Shown piece after piece: positions 1-6,392 of a DNA stretch of 14,552 bases. This DNA is from Euryarchaeota archaeon UBA175 (GTDB lineage Archaea > Thermoplasmatota > Poseidoniia > Poseidoniales > Thalassarchaeaceae): assembly GCA_002497895.1 (NCBI GenBank), contig DAFD01000086.1, forward strand, positions 1-14,552, in the 5' to 3' direction. The notes beneath the pieces are model-generated. The model worked only from the letters and a program-made list of their open reading frames with translations, did not search any database and was not told the DNA's origin. The first letter of the stretch is position 1, and each line of letters starts with the position of its first letter. The translations under genes and the position numbers were made by a program.

Positions 1-1
1 G

Positions 2-88
2 GGGAGAACTGAAGAATCACTAAAGTCAATTTTAGATGATGTTAATTCAAGAATTGGACATATTCTGGACCTTAGCGAATTGTGTTGA
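2..88 (+). CDS. C-terminal end of an unidentified protein (5' truncated)
   Basis: Only one plus-strand frame stays open from the left edge. It reads about 28 residues and ends at TGA 86-88; the other two plus frames hit stops within about 25 bases. The tail contains EESLKSILDDVNSRIGHIL, which looks like an amphipathic helix with normal coding composition. The next gene is convergent on the minus strand, with its stop at 109, leaving about 20 bases between the two. The fragment is too short to assign a family, and it could be chance open frame. Confidence 0.45.
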   Translation, partial: GRTEESLKSILDDVNSRIGHILDLSELC

Positions 89-108
89 TTACTTCGCGTT
101 CTAAATGT

Positions 109-348
109 CTAATCTTCCTTTCTTTGGTTTCCTTGGCCGCCGAAAAAACGATTCCAGCCAAATACCGCAATAAAGACTGGAATGAGGATTAGTTTGAAGA
201 TGAAATCACCGAATAACATCTCTTGATTTTCTTCACCCCATTCAGTGGTTTGGATTATGATTAGAAGGAGTGCGAACATAACCCCGAGGAAGACTACGAA
301 GGTCAAAGGACTGGCGAAGCCACTCTCTCCCCTCTCTTCATCAGTCAT
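109..348 (-). CDS. Small two-helix membrane protein, hypothetical
   Basis: This 79-residue protein has a short acidic N-terminus (MTDEERGES), a hydrophobic helix at about residues 14-33, a polar acidic linker (TTEWGEENQE), a second helix at about 47-65, and a basic/polar tail ending in QRKED. I recognise no family or catalytic motif. Two helices separated by a short loop suggest a small integral membrane protein with both ends on the same side. It lies 59 bases downstream of the pgk stop on the same strand, so read-through from pgk is possible. A stretch of A- and G-rich sequence directly precedes the ATG. The ATG at 348 is the only good start. Confidence 0.6.
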   Translation of the reverse strand: MTDEERGESGFASPLTFVVFLGVMFALLLIIIQTTEWGEENQEMLFGDFIFKLILIPVFIAVFGWNRFFGGQGNQRKED

Positions 349-399
349 ACTACTTCTTCTTCTTTAACGACGATAAAGAATGGGGCGCCCTCGCGTTCC

Positions 400-419
400 A
401 AGTTCGTCTAAGAGAACTT
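400..419 (-). other. Hairpin spanning the pgk stop codon
   Basis: AAGTTC (400-405) and GAACTT (414-419) are perfect complements around an 8-nt loop that contains the pgk stop codon (408-410). There is no U-run after it, so it is not a classical intrinsic terminator. It could influence mRNA 3' stability, or it could be chance. Confidence 0.3.
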
Positions 420-1643
420 CTTTGCGGAGTGCGTGAGGGCGTCTATTACTGGCATCTCGTCACCACATAGCATCTGCAAACATGCGCCTCCACCGGTGCT
501 ATTGTGAGTCACTTTGTCACCAACTCCACGGGAATTGACAAGAGCGCTGGTATGACCTCCGCCAACGATTGTCATCGCAGTGGTCTCGGTACACATATTG
601 AGAATCTCGATTGTCCCGAAAGCGAATGCAGGCTTCTCGAAATAACTGGCTGGTCCATTCCAAAGGATACACCCTGCATTCATCATGATTGGTCGTAATC
701 GCATTAGAGTCTGAAGGCCAATATCGTAGATTGGATGGGGTACTGGAAGCTCATCAACCTGTTTAGCCACACGCTCTCCATCTACTTCCACAGCAACATC
801 GCTGGGCATGAAGAGTAATTCTGAATGGTTCTGAAGGAGTTCTTGCGCCATCGACCAAGAGGTGTCGAAATCATCGCCGAGGGTAAATCGAATGAACTCC
901 TTATTGCCCTCACCGATGTCAGTGCCATTGACCCAGAGGATCATATTTCCCACAACACCTACGAAGGCGATGGTATCGACGACTCCTCGCTCAATGAGAT
1001 TCTGTGCGACGCGGAAGGAGTCGTCGGCCTTAGCCCCGCCCAGAATCGCCACGTAAGGTCGAGGTGGGGCTGTAACAGCTGTCTGCAGGGCGCTGATTTC
1101 ACGCTCCATCAAGCGCCCAGCAATACAAGGAAGATCGTCGGCGAAGCCTGTCAAAGTTGGTGAGTTTCGGTGTGCTGCTCCGAAGGCATCGGTGACGTAG
1201 GCATCAAATTCGGGGGCGAGATTGCTGACTATCTGTGATAGTCGCAAATCTTCGAGTCCAGCCTTCTTGAGAGATATCTCCTCGGCGTGCATCCTGACAT
1301 TGTCCAAACAGAGGATCTCGCCGGTATTCATACTGCGAATCGCATCGATCGCGATTTCGCCACAAACATCTGGAATGAATTTGATCGGACGACCGAGAAT
1401 CCGCGATATTCTATCTGCATGACCCGATAGATCGGTGAAGTCGGAGCGGCCAGGCCTTGACTGATGGCCGAGTATCACTACCTTGGCGTCCGAGAGGGCC
1501 GATAGAGTGGGGGTTATGGCGCGAAGTCTGCCGTCATCAAGGAAGGCTCCGGTTTCTGGATGAAGAGGTGAATTGATGTCAACGCGATACAGGACGCGCT
1601 TACCACTTAGGCGAATGTCGTCCAGCGACAGAACGCCGTTCAC
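408..1643 (-). CDS. pgk: Phosphoglycerate kinase, archaeal type
   Basis: This enzyme catalyses reversible phosphate transfer between 1,3-bisphosphoglycerate/ADP and 3-phosphoglycerate/ATP in cytoplasmic glycolysis and gluconeogenesis. With the start chosen here it has 411 residues, normal for the family. N-terminal substrate-site motifs are RVDINSP (20-26), Arg39 and GHQSRPGR (59-66), followed by DNVRMHAEE (114-122) and DAFGAAHRN (from 152). The nucleotide-side motifs are GGAK (202-205) and GGGHTSA (from 361), then a glycine-rich STGGGA near the C-terminus. The reading frame extends to an ATG at 1757, but those 38 extra residues do not resemble the family, and that ATG overlaps the divergent peptidase start. 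The GTG at 1643 gives VNGVLSLDDIRLSGKRVL, the normal start region of archaeal PGKs. A TCAAAAG-like box lies about 28 nt upstream, consistent with a leaderless transcript. Confidence 0.93.
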   Translation of the reverse strand: MNGVLSLDDIRLSGKRVLYRVDINSPLHPETGAFLDDGRLRAITPTLSALSDAKVVILGHQSRPGRSDFTDLSGHADRISRILGRPIKFIPDVCGEIAIDAIRSMNTGEILCLDNVRMHAEEISLKKAGLEDLRLSQIVSNLAPEFDAYVTDAFGAAHRNSPTLTGFADDLPCIAGRLMEREISALQTAVTAPPRPYVAILGGAKADDSFRVAQNLIERGVVDTIAFVGVVGNMILWVNGTDIGEGNKEFIRFTLGDDFDTSWSMAQELLQNHSELLFMPSDVAVEVDGERVAKQVDELPVPHPIYDIGLQTLMRLRPIMMNAGCILWNGPASYFEKPAFAFGTIEILNMCTETTAMTIVGGGHTSALVNSRGVGDKVTHNSTGGGACLQMLCGDEMPVIDALTHSAKKFS

Positions 1644-1755
1644 GATAAAGCCCAGCAGCAGACGTCTTTTGATGATGATGGATGTGGGTCGGGGTCCAAC
1701 TTCTACCACATTTCCTCCCCCAATGCCTTTGTGTCCGGGCCTTAGTGGCTCGTTC
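1644..1755. promoter_or_regulatory. Divergent promoter region between pgk and the M24 peptidase gene
   Basis: These 112 bases separate the preferred GTG start of pgk (minus) from the ATG of the peptidase (plus). On the minus strand, CATCAAAAG lies about 24-32 nt before the GTG, a reasonable TATA position for a leaderless message. No equally clear TATA box is visible for the plus-strand gene. The region is open in both the pgk and peptidase frames, which makes automated gene calls run into each other. Confidence 0.4.
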
Positions 1756-3012
1756 ATGGCTTGGGATGCGGAGCGCCTGACCGGCCCTGATGGCGATGAC
1801 TGGCGAGTTCCAGTCAGCGAACTCGAGGAGCGACGGAATCGCTTGGCTTCAGCGCTCGCTGAGGCTGGTCTTGAAAGCGCTCTAATCGATGACCCCGTCG
1901 AACTCTACTGGTTGACCGGAGGAAGACAGAACGGGATGATTTTGGTTGGCGCAGAGGGTTCTGGAGTTTCGAATGTTCATTGGGTTCGTAAGTCTCTTGA
2001 TCGGGCTCGTTTCGAGTCTGGTGGCGATGATGCTCCTGACTCGGTTGTGGCTCAACCTCGTATGAGTGGCTTGGTCGATGCCTTACGCGCGACTGGTGCT
2101 ACACGTACTCCTGCGATGTTGGCTGGCAAGATTCCTCACGATCGTTGGGCCTTCTTTACTGGGCGCTTGTCCTCAATGGGAGATGCTTCTGACTGCACCC
2201 ACTTACTGTATGGATTGCGTGAGACGAAATCCGCTTGGGAATTAGAGATGCATCGTGAGAGTGGACGAATTAATCGGCGGATGTTCGAGGCGATACGCGA
2301 TGTTGGTGGAGTTGGACGAACAGAGTTGGAAATGGCGGCGGCCGCTGACGAGGTCAGCCGTACCGCCGGCTTTGGCGGTCGCATCCGAATGCGTCGCTGG
2401 CCGATGGACTGCGACCGAGTTGTAATCGCAGCCGGTCACTCTGGTGCAATTCCATCCTACTTCGATTCGGCGATTGGTGGCACCGGTGCCAGCCCAATTT
2501 CATCCCTGGGTGCTGGACACTCAAAGGTGGTAGCTGGCGAGCCTGTCATCGTCGATATGGTACATCTTCACCGCGGATATGTCTCAGACTGCACGCGTAT
2601 GTTCTGCGCAGGTGAGATGGAAGGTGAGTCGATGACTCGACTCGAAGATATGGCTGAGATTCGTGATTCAGTCGTTGCTAGCCTCGGGCGAGGGGATGAT
2701 TGCTCCGAGGCTTGGCGCGTCGGCAGCGGCAAGGCTGCCGAGATGGGTTATGCCAATCATCTGATGGGAATGCCACCCGCGCAGGCTGTTTTCTTGGGTC
2801 ACTCGGTTGGACTTGAATTGGATGAGACTCCTGTCGTCGCTGAGCGCTTCGACCGAGAACTTCCGGTTGGCGGGACTATGGCAGTCGAGCCGAAGGTGCT
2901 CTACAACTCCGGGGCAATCGGTACCGAAGACACATTTGCTCGAACCTCAGATGGCATGGAATGTCTGACAATGGGAGATTCATGGGGTCTGCTCACTGAG
3001 TGGGATTCGTGA
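1756..3012 (+). CDS. M24 family metallopeptidase, Xaa-Pro aminopeptidase-like
   Basis: This 418-residue cytoplasmic enzyme is predicted to remove N-terminal residues, typically ahead of proline, or to act as a related M24 dipeptidase. Residues about 20-160 form the creatinase-type N-terminal domain. The pita-bread catalytic domain follows at about 163-410. All five dinuclear metal ligands are visible: Asp267 (VIVDMV), Asp278 (SDCTR), His349 (GHSVGLELDE), Glu378 (AVEPK) and Glu391 (GTEDTF). His228 in AAGHSG fits the usual upstream catalytic histidine. The reading frame runs further upstream to 1573, but that part is antisense to pgk and does not look like protein. ATG 1756 is chosen, and ATG 1723 is a possible alternative. 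The precise substrate cannot be told from sequence. Confidence 0.88.
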   Translation: MAWDAERLTGPDGDDWRVPVSELEERRNRLASALAEAGLESALIDDPVELYWLTGGRQNGMILVGAEGSGVSNVHWVRKSLDRARFESGGDDAPDSVVAQPRMSGLVDALRATGATRTPAMLAGKIPHDRWAFFTGRLSSMGDASDCTHLLYGLRETKSAWELEMHRESGRINRRMFEAIRDVGGVGRTELEMAAAADEVSRTAGFGGRIRMRRWPMDCDRVVIAAGHSGAIPSYFDSAIGGTGASPISSLGAGHSKVVAGEPVIVDMVHLHRGYVSDCTRMFCAGEMEGESMTRLEDMAEIRDSVVASLGRGDDCSEAWRVGSGKAAEMGYANHLMGMPPAQAVFLGHSVGLELDETPVVAERFDRELPVGGTMAVEPKVLYNSGAIGTEDTFARTSDGMECLTMGDSWGLLTEWDS

Positions 3013-3022
3013 GCTGAGGCAA

Positions 3023-3043
3023 CTGGAAAGACTTCTTTCCCAG
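3023..3043 (+). other. Hairpin after the M24 peptidase stop
   Basis: CTGGAAAG (3023-3030) pairs with CTTTCCCAG (3035-3043) around an ACTT loop, with one bulged C. It begins 11 nt after the peptidase stop and lies upstream of the MIP18-like gene. No T-run follows, so termination is only a possibility. It may be an intercistronic processing or stability element. Confidence 0.35.
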
Positions 3044-3079
3044 CGCCATCACTAAGCGATGCGACGGTGACGATGACGT

Positions 3080-3373
3080 GTGTCTCGGACCAAGGCGGCC
3101 GCGCAGCGTCGGCTCGCGCGACTACTGCGTGGACGCAAGGAACCCCATGGATTGGACTTGACTGACGATTCCGTGCTCAAGGGTGTCGAGGTCGATGACT
3201 CTGGCATCGTACAATTGTGGGTACAACCAACTCGAGCGCACTGTCCATGCTGCATCAATGACTTGATGGAACTGCGCTCAGAAATCAATCGACAGAAAGG
3301 AGTTCTCGCCTGTCATATCGAGGTTGTCGGCGTACCGCAAGCCGACCGATGGACCGCAGCGGTAAATGAGTGA
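3080..3373 (+). CDS. MIP18/DUF59-like protein (SufT/PaaD-type Fe-S assembly fold)
   Basis: This 97-residue protein starts at GTG 3080; an in-frame TGA two codons earlier (3074-3076) excludes longer versions. After a basic N-terminus (RRLARLLRGRK), residues 30-97 follow the MIP18 pattern. This runs SVLKGVEVDDSGIVQLWV, then the Cys-Pro region PTRAHCPCC (50-58), a helix, and a second strand with an HIEVVGVPQADRWT ending that matches the family's VWDPPWTPERM-type ending. Family members help mature iron-sulfur proteins or serve multicomponent oxygenases. The cysteine cluster C55/C57/C58 is denser than usual. It is 67 bases downstream of the M24 gene and probably cotranscribed with it. The family assignment is by eye from pattern, so a more distant relation is possible. 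Confidence 0.65.
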   Translation: MSRTKAAAQRRLARLLRGRKEPHGLDLTDDSVLKGVEVDDSGIVQLWVQPTRAHCPCCINDLMELRSEINRQKGVLACHIEVVGVPQADRWTAAVNE

Positions 3374-3381
3374 GGCACGGA

Positions 3382-3741
3382 TTAGATCCATTCGTCATTC
3401 GGAGCGGTCAATTCGCTATCAGCCTCGCCTGTATTGACGACACCGCGAGGCTCGACTAGCATTACCTTGCATTCCGAGTCAGCAACAGGCTTGTGGCGCA
3501 CCCCTTTCGGAACTACGATCATTTCACCCTCATCGAGTTCGATGGTGTGATCCTCGAATTCGATCTTCATACTACCTTCGACGACAATGAAGACCTCATC
3601 TGTTTCAGGGTGATCGTGCCAGACAAATTCACCCTCTATCTTGACTAATTTGAATTGGTAATCATTCATTTCTGCAATTACCTTAGGCGTCCAGTGGTCC
3701 GAAAACAAACCGAATTTATCTCGTACGTTGATTTTCTCCAT
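3382..3741 (-). CDS. Small single-domain cupin protein
   Basis: This 119-residue cytoplasmic cupin contains both family motifs. Motif 1 is GEFVWHDHPETDEVFIVVEG (37-56), with metal-ligand candidates His42, His44 and Glu49. Motif 2 is GEMIVVPKGVRHKP (from 72), with His83 as fourth ligand. It resembles the mannose-6-phosphate isomerase-like cupin_2 proteins, whose substrates are very diverse, so no reaction is assigned. The start is supported by a strong GAGGAGGAG ribosome-binding site 5 nt upstream, inside the end of the preceding small gene, whose stop is only 2 nt away. It is the last gene of the ferredoxin, membrane protein, cupin unit. It converges with the MIP18-like gene with 8 bases between stops. 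Confidence 0.85.
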   Translation of the reverse strand: MEKINVRDKFGLFSDHWTPKVIAEMNDYQFKLVKIEGEFVWHDHPETDEVFIVVEGSMKIEFEDHTIELDEGEMIVVPKGVRHKPVADSECKVMLVEPRGVVNTGEADSELTAPNDEWI

Positions 3742-3743
3742 GA

Positions 3744-3920
3744 TTACTCCTCCTCATCGCTTAGCACTTCGGTAGTGAGAACTTCATCTCGCTTCCATCG
3801 CTTGGCCTTACGCTCCTCGACCTCTGATAGTTTTGCCTTTAGTCGAGTCGCCAAAAACCAGACAGCGATTCCGATACCGAGAATGTCGATGAAAATAATC
3901 AGCGCCATCTGTTGGTCCAT
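3744..3920 (-). CDS. 58-residue single-pass membrane protein, hypothetical
   Basis: ATG 3918-3920 to TAA 3744-3746 on the minus strand encodes 58 residues. The product starts MDQQMALIIFIDILGIGIAV, continues WFLATRLKAK, and ends in a charged tail (SEVEERKAKRWKRDEVL...SDEEE). The hydrophobic segment at about residues 6-24 followed by Arg/Lys predicts one helix with a cytoplasmic C-terminal amphipathic tail. It sits exactly between ferredoxin (9 nt after its stop) and cupin (2 nt before its start), on the same strand. Its last codons carry the cupin ribosome-binding site. The tight fit argues for a real gene despite its size. No family recognised. Confidence 0.72.
   Translation of the reverse strand: MDQQMALIIFIDILGIGIAVWFLATRLKAKLSEVEERKAKRWKRDEVLTTEVLSDEEE
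3747..3755 (-). promoter_or_regulatory. Ribosome-binding site of the cupin gene
   Basis: GAGGAGGAG on the minus strand lies 5 nt before ATG 3741 and at the same time encodes the terminal glutamates of the 58-residue protein. It supports the cupin start and suggests translational coupling. Confidence 0.65.
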
Positions 3921-3929
3921 ATTCTCACA

Positions 3930-4232
3930 TCACAATGGTGGGATTACATCGATATCGCAAGCTCCCACCGCCTCCATGAAGCATGAGAGAACCCCGCCAT
4001 CCTCGACCAAGAACTCATCGAGACCGGGTGGTAATGGGTCTGGATAGATCACCTCACCCTCTTTCAGACGCACGAGGCAGGTGCCACAATTCCCTGAGGT
4101 ACAATTGACCGGGATGTCTACCCCGGCCTTCTTGGCGACTTCGACAAGGGGTTCGTCAACCTCTGCCTCAGCAACCCCGAGAAGCAGAGCACCTCGGAAG
4201 AATCGGACTATCGCCACGACCTTGCGAATCAT
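3930..4232 (-). CDS. Plant-type [2Fe-2S] ferredoxin
   Basis: This 100-residue soluble electron carrier has the plant/vertebrate ferredoxin cluster motif: Cys44, Cys49 and Cys52 (CTSGNCGTC) plus Cys84 (VLSCF), i.e. C-X4-C-X2-C-X31-C. Upstream, LVEVAKKAGVDIPVNC is the usual helix leading into the cluster loop, and the N-terminal strands and acidic stretch are of normal length. It is the first gene of a three-gene unit with the 58-residue membrane protein and the cupin, so electron delivery to a partner near the membrane is conceivable but not shown. The start at ATG 4232 gives the full beta-grasp fold, and no longer in-frame version is evident. Confidence 0.9.
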   Translation of the reverse strand: MIRKVVAIVRFFRGALLLGVAEAEVDEPLVEVAKKAGVDIPVNCTSGNCGTCLVRLKEGEVIYPDPLPPGLDEFLVEDGGVLSCFMEAVGACDIDVIPPL

Positions 4233-4313
4233 CGGCTTGTCTTGAATCCATCAGGACGTCAGACCAGAATGGATATTCAATCTTGCAAGCCGAAGAAGCG
4301 GAGTAATGGCGCA
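4233..4313 (-). promoter_or_regulatory. Spacer and likely promoter upstream of ferredoxin
   Basis: These 81 bases lie between the stop of the zinc-ribbon protein and the ferredoxin ATG. On the minus strand ATTGAATATCC is the best TATA-like stretch, about 45 nt before the ATG. A weak CCG/CGG hairpin is nearby. Whether this is a promoter or just an intercistronic gap is uncertain. Confidence 0.3.
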
Positions 4314-5405
4314 TCAATCATATGACACACGAGACCACTGGCCTGTTTGCTTATTGAAGCGCAGTCCAGCCTTTTTCATCCACTTGTTGAACTTCGTTGC
4401 ACCAGCGCCGGTAGCGAGGATGAAGTCCTCACGGTGTTCCTGAGCCTGGATGTATCCCTTGGCAGCGAGTGTCTGGTCAATCCATTCGTCGATGCTCATC
4501 AGGCCGCCAGTCATATCGCTCGCCTCGACCGCCGCAGCCATCTCTTCAGCAGAAGCGCCGGTCGCTTCAAGATCCTTGATCATCAAATCCTTGATTGTCT
4601 CAGCAGATTTCTTCTTCGGAGGTCGGAATTTCTTGTCGCGAGGCTTCTTCTTCGGGTCAATTGTGATTCGAGAACCATTGTTCATGTGCTCATCGACGTA
4701 AACCGCCATAGGCGAATGGAACTCCTCCTCACACTCCCAACAAACGAATGAGAAATCGGTAGGATCCTCGATAACATTAGATCCACGTGGGTCCATTTCC
4801 TCCCCACACTCTGGGCAGGCATACAGACAGAGAATCGGGGCAATCTTGCGGCGGAAGTCGACGATGTCTTGTGGTGTGCCGACTAATTCGAGCATTTCGT
4901 GGTCACGCGCCGCTTCGAGACCGCGAGTCTCGAGTTGGTCTCGGAGTTTCGATCGCTGCTCTCGCTTCGATTCGTCATCGAATGAATTTTCCAGTTTGAC
5001 GATGAGTTCGATTGTTTTGCCAAGGCGATTCATCACCAATTTCTTGGAACGGAAAGCCTCAACTTTGGCGATTCGCAACTCTTCCTTTTTCTCGTGGAGC
5101 TCAGAGACGATATCCTTCTGCTCACGCTTGAATCGCTGCTCTTGGATTTTGTCGACCTTTTTCGCCTTATCCTTAGAGAGAACATCTGTGAGGTAACGCT
5201 GTTTAGAGGCAGCACGAGGGCCAGATTTGACCGCTTCAAGAACCGACTTTGCAATCTCCTTCTTGAGGCCATAATTATTCCGAAGTTTTTCCTCGTCGAG
5301 CTTTTTTAGATCGCCGACTTTGAGGCCAGAATCAGCAAGAACCTGTGCGGTCGTCTCATCGATACCTCTGCGCAAAAGCGCCAGATAAGTGTCTTTCTTG
5401 GCCAT
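4314..5405 (-). CDS. Unrecognised Lys/Glu-rich protein with four-cysteine zinc-ribbon-like module
   Basis: This 363-residue protein is not one I recognise. Residues 5-62 look like a small helical helix-hairpin-helix or SAM-like domain (RRGIDETTAQVLADSGLKVGD, then NYGLKKEIAKSVLEAV). Residues 75-175 are highly charged and predicted coiled coil. Residues 197-225 contain CPEC (197-200) and CWEC (222-225), a probable treble-clef or zinc-ribbon site. A basic linker follows at 252-267 (KKKPRDKKFRPPKKK). The C-terminal part at about 300-363 is compact, with a terminal KFNKWMKKAGLRFNKQTGQW stretch suggestive of a winged-helix-like fold. The composition fits a nucleic-acid-binding protein, but this is inference. 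GGGAG lies 8 nt before the ATG and supports the start. It is directly downstream of ksgA on the same strand, after a structured 101-nt spacer. Confidence 0.8.
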   Translation of the reverse strand: MAKKDTYLALLRRGIDETTAQVLADSGLKVGDLKKLDEEKLRNNYGLKKEIAKSVLEAVKSGPRAASKQRYLTDVLSKDKAKKVDKIQEQRFKREQKDIVSELHEKKEELRIAKVEAFRSKKLVMNRLGKTIELIVKLENSFDDESKREQRSKLRDQLETRGLEAARDHEMLELVGTPQDIVDFRRKIAPILCLYACPECGEEMDPRGSNVIEDPTDFSFVCWECEEEFHSPMAVYVDEHMNNGSRITIDPKKKPRDKKFRPPKKKSAETIKDLMIKDLEATGASAEEMAAAVEASDMTGGLMSIDEWIDQTLAAKGYIQAQEHREDFILATGAGATKFNKWMKKAGLRFNKQTGQWSRVSYD

Positions 5406-5413
5406 CGAAACAA

Positions 5414-5418
5414 CTCCC
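5414..5418 (-). promoter_or_regulatory. Ribosome-binding site of the zinc-ribbon protein gene
   Basis: GGGAG on the minus strand lies 8 nt upstream of ATG 5405 and fits base pairing with the 3' end of 16S rRNA. It shows that this gene has a translated leader rather than a leaderless start. Confidence 0.5.
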
Positions 5419-5429
5419 TTTCTCGCAGT

Positions 5430-5471
5430 GCCCCCACACGCTGCGCTGTTCCGGCCGAACCAGCAGGGGGC
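5430..5471 (-). other. Structured leader element upstream of the zinc-ribbon protein gene
   Basis: On the minus strand a 6-bp outer stem GCCCCC/GGGGGC (5466-5471 with 5430-5435) encloses an inner stem. The inner stem is GCTG(G)TTC paired with GAACAGC (5457-5464 with 5445-5451), with one bulged G and a five-base loop. The outer and inner stems are joined by a strongly asymmetric internal loop (1 nt against 9 nt). It sits about 24 nt before the start codon, in the leader. It could be a cis-regulatory leader, a protein-binding site or a small RNA. No known riboswitch class matches by eye. Confidence 0.35.
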
Positions 5472-5487
5472 TTTGAAGGCGTGGTTC

Positions 5488-5501
5488 TCGGGTGCTCCCG
5501 A
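5488..5501 (-). other. Hairpin just after ksgA
   Basis: TCGGG (5488-5492) and CCCGA (5497-5501) form a perfect 5-bp stem with a four-base loop, beginning 5 nt after the end of ksgA on the minus strand. No U-tract follows. It resembles the short post-stop hairpins after pus10 and rpoF. Confidence 0.35.
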
Positions 5502-5506
5502 TGGCT

Positions 5507-6379
5507 CTACTTAGCGCTTATCTCGGCAATCAAGACAGCCCAGTCATTTGAGCTGAGATTCTCGGGTCGAAGGTCGAGGGTTTCGGCAGGCAGTGCATCG
5601 ATTGCCCCATCCCAACGAGCGCGATGCCAACCGGGAATTCTGTTGAGGCGCTTCGGTGGGCGTTTGAGGAGGGTACGGAGTTTACGACGACGGTTGGCGA
5701 AGCATTCGGCGATGACCATTCGGAATAGTCGGCGATCGAATGCTTCGGCTGACTCACGCTGAGTTGGGGTGAGATTCGTTAGGCGCGAGTGGACCCTTGG
5801 TGCGGGACTGAACGAATGAGACGGCACTCGCTGATCGAGTTCGACCTCGAAATCTAACCAGAGAGAGTGCCCGAGTGGGCCACGACTGGCGTGGCCCGCG
5901 CTCATCGCCATGCGTTCTGCAAACTCTTCTTGGACGAGCAAGGCGATACCATTCAGATTGTGCTGCGCGTGATGCTTCTGTATTCTCTCTAATACTGGGC
6001 TGGATATTTGGTATGGGAGATTGGCCACAATGTGAGTCAAATCATCTGGCCAATCGGCTTCCAATGCATCGGTTTCAACGATGTTGAGGCGGCCATCAGC
6101 ATCTCCGAATACACGTCCGAGATGGGCTACGGATTCCGAATCCACCTCGAGGGCCGTGACTTGAGCTCCAGTCTTGAGTAAATCAAGAGTCAAGGAACCG
6201 GGGCCGGGACCTATTTCCAAAACATGGCATTCAGGACCGATTGGTACCGTGGCCGAAGCAATATGGACGGCTCTCGCAATAACTGCTTCATCGAGCAAGA
6301 AATGTTGTCCGAGAGAGCGGTCCGGGCTAATCCGGTCTCGCAATAAATCGACGAGAAGCCTGACATCCAGGTCGTCCAT
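5507..6379 (-). CDS. ksgA: 16S rRNA adenine dimethyltransferase KsgA/Dim1
   Basis: This 290-residue enzyme uses S-adenosylmethionine to dimethylate two adjacent adenosines in the 3'-terminal helix of small-subunit rRNA during ribosome assembly. Visible features are SLGQHFL (22-28), the SAM-binding motif I VLEIGPGPGSLT (53-64), the acidic motif II ALEVD (76-80), Asp104 in the VETDAL region, and the catalytic NLPYQIS (120-126). The all-helical C-terminal domain with FANRRRKLRTLL is present. The open frame extends to 6544, but that part lies over the DUF655 gene and is not family-like. ATG 6379 is preceded by GGTGA at 4 nt spacing. It lies 13 nt downstream of DUF655, the usual archaeal order. 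Confidence 0.95.
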   Translation of the reverse strand: MDDLDVRLLVDLLRDRISPDRSLGQHFLLDEAVIARAVHIASATVPIGPECHVLEIGPGPGSLTLDLLKTGAQVTALEVDSESVAHLGRVFGDADGRLNIVETDALEADWPDDLTHIVANLPYQISSPVLERIQKHHAQHNLNGIALLVQEEFAERMAMSAGHASRGPLGHSLWLDFEVELDQRVPSHSFSPAPRVHSRLTNLTPTQRESAEAFDRRLFRMVIAECFANRRRKLRTLLKRPPKRLNRIPGWHRARWDGAIDALPAETLDLRPENLSSNDWAVLIAEISAK

Positions 6380-6383
6380 ACGC

Positions 6384-6388
6384 TCACC
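6384..6388 (-). promoter_or_regulatory. Ribosome-binding site of ksgA
   Basis: GGTGA on the minus strand lies 4 nt before ATG 6379, in the 13-nt gap after DUF655. It decides this start over the much longer open frame reaching 6544. Confidence 0.6.
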
Positions 6389-6392
6389 CCTG

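Noticed and set aside
825..1163. 112-residue plus-strand frame inside pgk
   Set aside because: It is a shadow of pgk on the opposite strand with no recognisable domain and no ribosome-binding site.
1573..1755. N-terminal extension of the M24 peptidase frame
   Set aside because: It is antisense to pgk and its spacer and does not resemble the family; the creatinase-like domain begins after ATG 1756.
1644..1757. 38-residue N-terminal extension of phosphoglycerate kinase
   Set aside because: Archaeal PGKs begin near the SLDDIRLSGKRVL region; the ATG at 1757 overlaps the divergent peptidase start and leaves no promoter space.
3052..3288. 78-residue minus-strand frame over the MIP18-like gene
   Set aside because: Serine- and arginine-rich shadow of the plus-strand gene, with no domain.
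5430..5501. tRNA gene in the ksgA downstream spacer
   Set aside because: The GC-rich stems do not form a cloverleaf; the main fold is only 42 nt and has no anticodon or T-arm consensus.
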